NCBI RefSeq assembly: GCF_015667585.1
Contig: NZ_JADPEG010000008.1
Location: 91,534-155,533 of the forward strand
Source: Clostridium sp. D33t1_170424_F3
GTDB lineage: Bacteria; Bacillota; Clostridia; Oscillospirales; Acutalibacteraceae
Reading direction: 5' to 3'
Length of the DNA: 64,000 nt
In this document: piece by piece, positions 59,436 through 64,000 of the stretch
How the letters are laid out: each line of letters begins with the position of its first letter
Position numbering within the stretch: position 1 is the first letter of the stretch
The notes under the pieces: generated by a model
The model's database searches: none
Seen by the model: the letters and a program-made list of their open reading frames with translations, nothing else
Told to the model about the DNA's origin: nothing
Made by a program: the position numbers and the translations under genes

Positions 59436-61256
59436 TCAGGTAATACAGCGGTTTTCTATAATGGGATACAGGCTTTCTATGCTGCTGGTTCGGATTCTCA
59501 TATCATAGGGCTTCAACAGAAAAAAGTGCGCATATATTCCATTGTCGTCCAGATTCAACAGGACGCCTCCTGTGTCGTCTTTCCGGAGATAAACCCGCGC
59601 GTGATTTACATGGAATTTCTCAAATTGATACCGCCCTGTCTTCACCAGCTGCTTTTGAATCGACGATTTAATGGAAAACGCCTGATTCCGAACCACAATG
59701 GGATAAACGTCAGAATCTGCTCTTTCATACTGCGACAGGTCAATCTGAAAGGCATCCGCAATTTGTTTTTGCTCTTTTTCGATCTCCAGTATGCCGTTCC
59801 ATTTTTCATCCATACGATTCCCACCAGGATAAACACAACCAATATCTACAACTTGTAAATCATTTTCCGCTGAAAAGTCCAGCCAGATCAAGGACAGCGC
59901 ACCATTTTGAATATTGTTATCGTTTTGGCAGCAAAATATCCCCGTCGTAATGGGCTCCTGAGTATCGCTGTCCACCGCGAGGAAAAAAGCGTTTTCCACA
60001 TACTCCCGCGTCTGCCAGCTTTCACGATACTGTAACAGTAAATCTCTGTATGTTGTTTCCGCCTGCTCACACCGTTTATACGTTTCCGTGTTTAAGGGCA
60101 AGTCGCGGAACGGCCGATATGCATCAAAAACGGAGCCTTTTACACAAAGCGTCAGCATCTGCTTCAACTCCGCCAGCTTCTGCGGCGTCGTCTCCGCCGC
60201 CTGCGCCTGCGACAACAGATTGGCGCTCAACGTCCGCGCCGTCGCCGGATTCAAGCCGCTTGTGAGGGCCAGCATTCCTGCCAGTACACAGCAAAGCAAA
60301 ACAATTCCTCTCCGTCTCGGTTCCACTCTTATAATATTTTGGAACCGACGGATGATTTCCTTTGTATTTCCGGAAAACCGGGTGGACAGCGCCGGGCCTT
60401 TTCGCTGCCCCGCAAGCACATGCAGCAGGACGTTCCCATACTGCCTGCGGTATGATTTGTCTTTCCCCCGCAGCACGGTGTCATCGCAGGCGCTTTCCAG
60501 ATCAAAATCCGCCTTTTTCGCCAGGATGTGTGCCAGCGGGTTGAACCAATGGACGCTCCGCACCAACAAAAACAGCCACTTTACGAGGAGGTCGCGCCGC
60601 TTGCAGTGCGCCAGTTCATGCCGCATGATGATCGCAAGCTGTTCCAGGGTAAAATCCAACCGCGGCAAGACCAGGCAGCTGTGAAACAGGCCCAGCAACA
60701 TGGGGCTGTCGGCTTTTTCACATACCAGCAATTGAATCGGACGGGTTACCCGCATTTCGGCCTTAACCTGCTCCAATTGGGAACGCATATCCCCATCCAA
60801 TACCGCTTCCCCGTTCTTCCGGAGAAACCGCGCCTGCAGGAGATACAGCAGCAAATGCACCAGCAAGAAACCAAGAGCGACCGCCGCCCAGACAACGGCA
60901 AGAATCTCCAGCACGGTGATATGCTCATACAGGCGTTCCACCGGCGCCTGAAAGAAAGCGGCAGGTTCCATTGCGGCGGGCGCCGCGGAAACGGTTCCCA
61001 CCGCGCTATCTGCCGGCGCTGCTGCGGAAATCGACGCGTTTACCGCCTGCTGCGCATGAATTGCACTGTATTCTGATATGGAGAAGGAAAATGTCGCCGG
61101 TATCAGCAGGCGGACGCCGCAGATGGTCCAGATCCAGCATTTTGCCTGTGCCGAAATCCGTTTAGAAAGAAATCTGTCCGCCGCAAATAACAGCAAAAGC
61201 AACAAAGACATTTGCAATGAGACGTCCAGCACGCCGATCAAAACATTTTCCAGCAT
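59436..61256 (-). CDS. BlaR1-type M56 metallopeptidase, second copy
   Basis: The 606-residue product has four membrane helices (about 10-27, 36-56, 115-135, 320-340) and the zinc protease motif HELAHCKRRD (about residue 215). The C-terminal outer part (about 345-606) is not a penicillin-binding domain and does not resemble the one at 44604. It shows no SxxK motif. The protein probably inactivates the BlaI-type repressor whose gene overlaps its start by one base. The signal is unknown. Confidence 0.87.
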   Translation of the reverse strand: MLENVLIGVLDVSLQMSLLLLLLFAADRFLSKRISAQAKCWIWTICGVRLLIPATFSFSISEYSAIHAQQAVNASISAAAPADSAVGTVSAAPAAMEPAAFFQAPVERLYEHITVLEILAVVWAAVALGFLLVHLLLYLLQARFLRKNGEAVLDGDMRSQLEQVKAEMRVTRPIQLLVCEKADSPMLLGLFHSCLVLPRLDFTLEQLAIIMRHELAHCKRRDLLVKWLFLLVRSVHWFNPLAHILAKKADFDLESACDDTVLRGKDKSYRRQYGNVLLHVLAGQRKGPALSTRFSGNTKEIIRRFQNIIRVEPRRRGIVLLCCVLAGMLALTSGLNPATARTLSANLLSQAQAAETTPQKLAELKQMLTLCVKGSVFDAYRPFRDLPLNTETYKRCEQAETTYRDLLLQYRESWQTREYVENAFFLAVDSDTQEPITTGIFCCQNDNNIQNGALSLIWLDFSAENDLQVVDIGCVYPGGNRMDEKWNGILEIEKEQKQIADAFQIDLSQYERADSDVYPIVVRNQAFSIKSSIQKQLVKTGRYQFEKFHVNHARVYLRKDDTGGVLLNLDDNGIYAHFFLLKPYDMRIRTSSIESLYPIIENRCIT

Positions 61257-61627
61257 TATTTTTCCTCCTCCCGATCCAAAAGCGCCCGAATTTCCCGCAA
61301 CTCCTCTCCACTCAGGGGTTGGGACTGCACCAAAGCGGCAATCAAAGATTTCGATGAATTGCGGTACAGCTTCTCCACAAAGGAAGCTGTCTCCTGGGCG
61401 CGGTAGTCCGCCTCCGCGACGAGCGGCGCGTAGTAATTCATCCTGCCCAGCTTTTCGCAGCGGAGAAAGCCTTTTTTGACCAACCGGCTTAAAAACACCT
61501 GTACCGCCTGCAGCTTCCAGTCGTACTGCGGCGCGAGCCGGCGAACAATTTCTCCGGTGTCCAATGCCTCTTCGGCGTTCCAGATGACCAGCATGACGTC
61601 TAATTCAGATTCCGACAGTTTTTTCAA
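61256..61627 (-). CDS. BlaI/MecI/CopY-family repressor, second copy
   Basis: The 123-residue winged-helix repressor has ESELDVMLVIWNAEE and WKLQAVQVFLSRLVKKGFL. I chose TTG 61627 because GAGGTGAAACAA is directly upstream; the family normally starts MKKL, which fits. A near-perfect 34-bp palindrome with TACA/TGTA elements lies 25 bases upstream and is the likely binding site. Confidence 0.9.
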   Translation of the reverse strand: MKKLSESELDVMLVIWNAEEALDTGEIVRRLAPQYDWKLQAVQVFLSRLVKKGFLRCEKLGRMNYYAPLVAEADYRAQETASFVEKLYRNSSKSLIAALVQSQPLSGEELREIRALLDREEEK

Positions 61628-61651
61628 TTGTTTCACCTCACACAACAAAAC

Positions 61652-61685
61652 GTCTGTTATACATACATTTGTATGTATAACAGAC
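61652..61685 (-). promoter_or_regulatory. Palindromic operator of the second blaI-blaR1 operon
   Basis: GTCTGTTATACATACA and its reverse complement face each other across TT, with 16-base perfect arms. The centre, TACATACATTTGTATGTA, resembles the TACA/TGTA sites of BlaI and MecI. Confidence 0.8.
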
Positions 61686-61765
61686 TATACGGCACTTTCC
61701 GCAGTTTGTCAAGCAACAGTCTTTGAATAAGGAAAAAGCCCGCGCCGGATCGGCACAGGCTTCCT

Positions 61766-62797
61766 TTATTTGTTGACCAACTCCACCAGCTTCCGGATGC
61801 AGTCCTCCTTCTGGTTACCATACAGCCGTTCCAGGGCGGCGCTGTCGCGCACCAGAGTCATAACAGCATTTGGAATCGAATTCCCGTTTTCCTTTTGATA
61901 TGCAAGCATATAGTTCCAGATTTCTTTGACAGAACCCAGCTGTTTCGCCTGTTCGAGTACGGTTTGCAGGCTGTCTTCCCTGGTTTTCTCCTGAAACAGG
62001 CCCTTTTCCCTGCCACAGCGCTCACATACCGCCGCGGAATAATCGTTCTCTTTGCCGCACAGGCAGGTCCAGGTGTTAACGCCCACGACATACCCACTGA
62101 CGACGTCCTGCCCATACTGGATGCGGAGTTCCTGCAAACGGGCGCCGTCCAGCGAAATATCTTTGTCCTCTTTTTTGCAGGAATAAACCAGCCCATTCCG
62201 CACATATTTCCGCACGCTCACCACCGCGGATGCAAACTGCCCTAGCACGCCATAGGGAAAGTCCAGCTTACAGGCCTCCGTATAACAGACGCCCGCCGTA
62301 TTCTTTATCTCAAGAAACGGCACCTGCTTGAATAGAATCGTTTCCCCAAAGATATTTACAAAATAAAGATGTACGCTCAGCGCCGTGATTTTACTGTTTT
62401 TAATCGGCGCAAATAAAAGCTGCACCGCACCGTCAGCACGAACCCGGACTTTGAGCATTTGAAACGGCAGCTCCGGGTTATAATTGGTAACCGGAAGTGT
62501 ATAAAGAATCTCCGGAGGCGCCTCCGGGTCCTGCCGCAGTTGTTCTGCCTTGACCGCCGTGCCATTCGCAACCACAAAGGTCATGTCCTCGCGAAAATTG
62601 GAATATTGAACGTTCATGCCGATCACAGCGTTCGCGCCCATCTGCGCGGCCTCTTCCTCCATTCGTCCGATCGCGGCCTTTGTCGCGCCGGTCAGATCGC
62701 CTTCTGTCAACAGGATTTCTCCGGTGCAGCAGCCCAGGTATTCGACGATATTGTATCCTTTTAAGTCAAAACCCGGCGTCAGCATAATAGACCCCAT
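61766..62797 (-). CDS. YbjQ-type domain protein with C-terminal zinc ribbon
   Basis: The 343-residue product starts with a YbjQ (heavy-metal-binding-like) domain (residues 1-90; CCTGEILLTEGDLTGATKAA and GANAVIGMNVQYS). A middle domain (about 100-235) of unknown type follows, then a zinc ribbon (CLCGKENDYSAAVCERCG, about 245) and a helical tail. ATG 62797 follows AAGGGGAAG. The role is unknown; YbjQ domains form pentamers. Confidence 0.8.
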   Translation of the reverse strand: MGSIMLTPGFDLKGYNIVEYLGCCTGEILLTEGDLTGATKAAIGRMEEEAAQMGANAVIGMNVQYSNFREDMTFVVANGTAVKAEQLRQDPEAPPEILYTLPVTNYNPELPFQMLKVRVRADGAVQLLFAPIKNSKITALSVHLYFVNIFGETILFKQVPFLEIKNTAGVCYTEACKLDFPYGVLGQFASAVVSVRKYVRNGLVYSCKKEDKDISLDGARLQELRIQYGQDVVSGYVVGVNTWTCLCGKENDYSAAVCERCGREKGLFQEKTREDSLQTVLEQAKQLGSVKEIWNYMLAYQKENGNSIPNAVMTLVRDSAALERLYGNQKEDCIRKLVELVNK

Positions 62798-62859
62798 ATT
62801 TTCTTCCCCTTTTCCATGTGCGGCCGGCAACGGCCGTTTGCTTATTTTAACGTTGTATT

Positions 62860-63072
62860 TTATCTGTTTTTATTGGGATTTCCGCAGGTTTTTCTTTTAT
62901 ATATGTACCGCAGCAGATCAAGAAGCGCCGTTACGACCGCCAAAACGCCCAAGGCCATTTTCATAGTGCGGTTTGGGATATAAAGCGCAATCAGCAGGAG
63001 AATGGATGGAAGATACAAATAATAGAGGCAGGCACGGTTCCAGAACTTGCGGAGTTTTTCCTTCCCTTTCAC
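62860..63072 (-). CDS. Small membrane protein
   Basis: The 70-residue product has two hydrophobic segments (about 14-32 and 36-56) with a basic loop (PNRTMK) and a basic C-terminus. GTG 63072 is preceded by GGGAGG at seven bases. It lies upstream of the YbjQ gene and may be co-transcribed with it. Not recognised. Confidence 0.65.
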   Translation of the reverse strand: MKGKEKLRKFWNRACLYYLYLPSILLLIALYIPNRTMKMALGVLAVVTALLDLLRYIYKRKTCGNPNKNR

Positions 63073-63250
63073 TGCAAAACCTCCCTTTCATCACGGCTTC
63101 ATCCTTCCAACTCTATTGTCTTTCTTTTGCACCAAATTGTCAACGCCTGTCCAATAATATTCACCCTGTAATGAACAAAAGCTCAAGACTAAGAGGAAAA
63201 CCGTCGTTGTACGTTTTCCCATGGTCCTATGCTTTTGCCCATATGATCGT

Positions 63251-63655
63251 TTAAGGCTTTTTAAAGCCCCCCGGGTCGTCGTTGCCTTCCTCCTTCGTCA
63301 TTTTTTTGTCCATTATATAGATCCTGGCAACATCGTACAGAAACACGAGACCCGCCGCAATCATGATAAAATAGTGTGCCGCTCCGGTAAGCAGGTAGGC
63401 AAGAATCAAAATCAGTGGAAGAAAGGAAACAAAGGAATAACCGGACTTTTGCATTTCTCTTCCGTATTTTCTGCGAATCCTGAAGCTCTGGCAGCAGGAA
63501 AGCCCAAATGCAAGCAGTATCAGAATGTACCAAATGACAGAACCGACCGGAAAACTGAAGGAAATCAGGATCAGAAAGGGACCGATGCTTACAGTAAACG
63601 GGTTCTCATAATAGGAATCACCTAACACTTGATAGAAAGTTCTTATACGGCTCAT
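63251..63655 (-). CDS. Membrane protein of unknown function
   Basis: The 134-residue product has four hydrophobic segments in two pairs (about 20-55 and 75-115). The end of the second pair (VFLYDVARIYIMDKK) resembles the end of the small protein at 62860 (ALLDLLRYIYKRK), so the two may be related. ATG 63655 follows GGGAGG at eight bases; the frame is open further upstream but without a site. Confidence 0.7.
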   Translation of the reverse strand: MSRIRTFYQVLGDSYYENPFTVSIGPFLILISFSFPVGSVIWYILILLAFGLSCCQSFRIRRKYGREMQKSGYSFVSFLPLILILAYLLTGAAHYFIMIAAGLVFLYDVARIYIMDKKMTKEEGNDDPGGFKKP

Positions 63656-63854
63656 GAAGCAATCCTCCCAAATAAAGGGCATCCGGGATTTTATATATTT
63701 CTTTTCTATAAGTATCCTTAGCGAGATACATTGGAATCGACTTTTTCGAATCAAATTTACAGTATCATAAGATTTCACTTATGATCTATGTCTGTCAATA
63801 TTATTCACGTTCAAGCTAAATCATAGAATTTTTGATCCCGCACCTTGCTAAAAT

Positions 63855-64000
63855 TTTAGAGTCAGGACCCCCGGCAAAGCCGGGGGCTTGGGAAAGCCCT
63901 AGAAGGGCATGATACAGACAACGCCCCTGAAGGGGCCACGAATGGGTCGGCCAACTGCATTGCTGACTCATGGCGGGCCCCTAAAGGGGCATTACTTTTT
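63855..64000. mobile_element. Possible end of an IS200/IS605-type element
   Basis: A series of hairpins, CCCCCGGCAAAGCCGGGGG, GCCCTAGAAGGGC, GCCCCTGAAGGGGC and GCCCCTAAAGGGGC, fills the right edge. Between them GGTCGGCCAACTGCATTGCT is unpaired. This form resembles the end or omega-RNA region of IS200/IS605-type elements, but no transposase or TnpB gene is in the window. Confidence 0.35.

Overview
The window looks like the chromosome of a high-GC, spore-forming Firmicute (class Clostridia, most likely a gut Oscillospirales or related lineage). The evidence is a SpoVT sporulation regulator, short ProB without a PUA domain, SipW-type signal peptides, Rnf-type electron-transport genes, an EFR1-type flavodoxin-ferredoxin protein, AGGAGG ribosome binding sites, frequent TTG/GTG starts and consensus TTGACA/TATAAT promoters. 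No genus can be named from the sequence alone.

Left part (1-20 kb). proB-proA and a downstream gene running off the edge, a CPA2 cation/proton antiporter, an EFR1-type protein and a SipW-type secreted protein come first. They are followed by pnp and rpsO and then the conserved rimP-nusA-rnpM-L7Ae-infB-rbfA-nrnA-truB-ribF operon, all on the minus strand. A hairpin with a U-tract lies between the promoter and the TTG start of rimP and looks like a NusA-responsive attenuator.

Middle (20-42 kb). A 1476-residue surface protein (LRR, two discoidin domains, FIVAR repeats), spoVT, a lipoprotein and a GLUG-repeat SipW-type protein are followed by rpe-rnfC-rnfD-rnfE-rnfA. This Rnf locus has no rnfG or rnfB, and its RnfC and RnfD lack motifs normally needed for flavin and NADH chemistry. 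Next come two small membrane-protein genes, a YabE-like cell-wall protein, a cluster of about nine DnaA-box-like sites, a methyltransferase, a ribbon-helix-helix regulator, the rplM-rpsI operon with a leader hairpin, and a TtcA-like enzyme. Two gene-free stretches (33.5-34.3 and 41.5-42.0 kb) are inverted copies of a hairpin-rich mosaic repeat.

Right part (42-64 kb). An A/T-rich island carries a secreted metzincin protease and a small membrane protein that share an LDDGDD motif. Then come two BlaI/BlaR1-type pairs (47.2-44.6 and 61.6-59.4 kb), bioY under a BirA-type operator, an AraC/GyrI regulator, DAHP synthase, an isolated 5S rRNA gene, a cluster of XRE regulators with a decayed copy, an AbiL-type anti-phage pair (AAA ATPase plus RloB), an ABC exporter and several small membrane proteins. 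The right edge holds a hairpin series that may be the end of an IS200/IS605-type element.

The best candidates for something undescribed are the reduced Rnf locus, the LDDGDD protease island, the mosaic hairpin repeats and the DnaA-box cluster.
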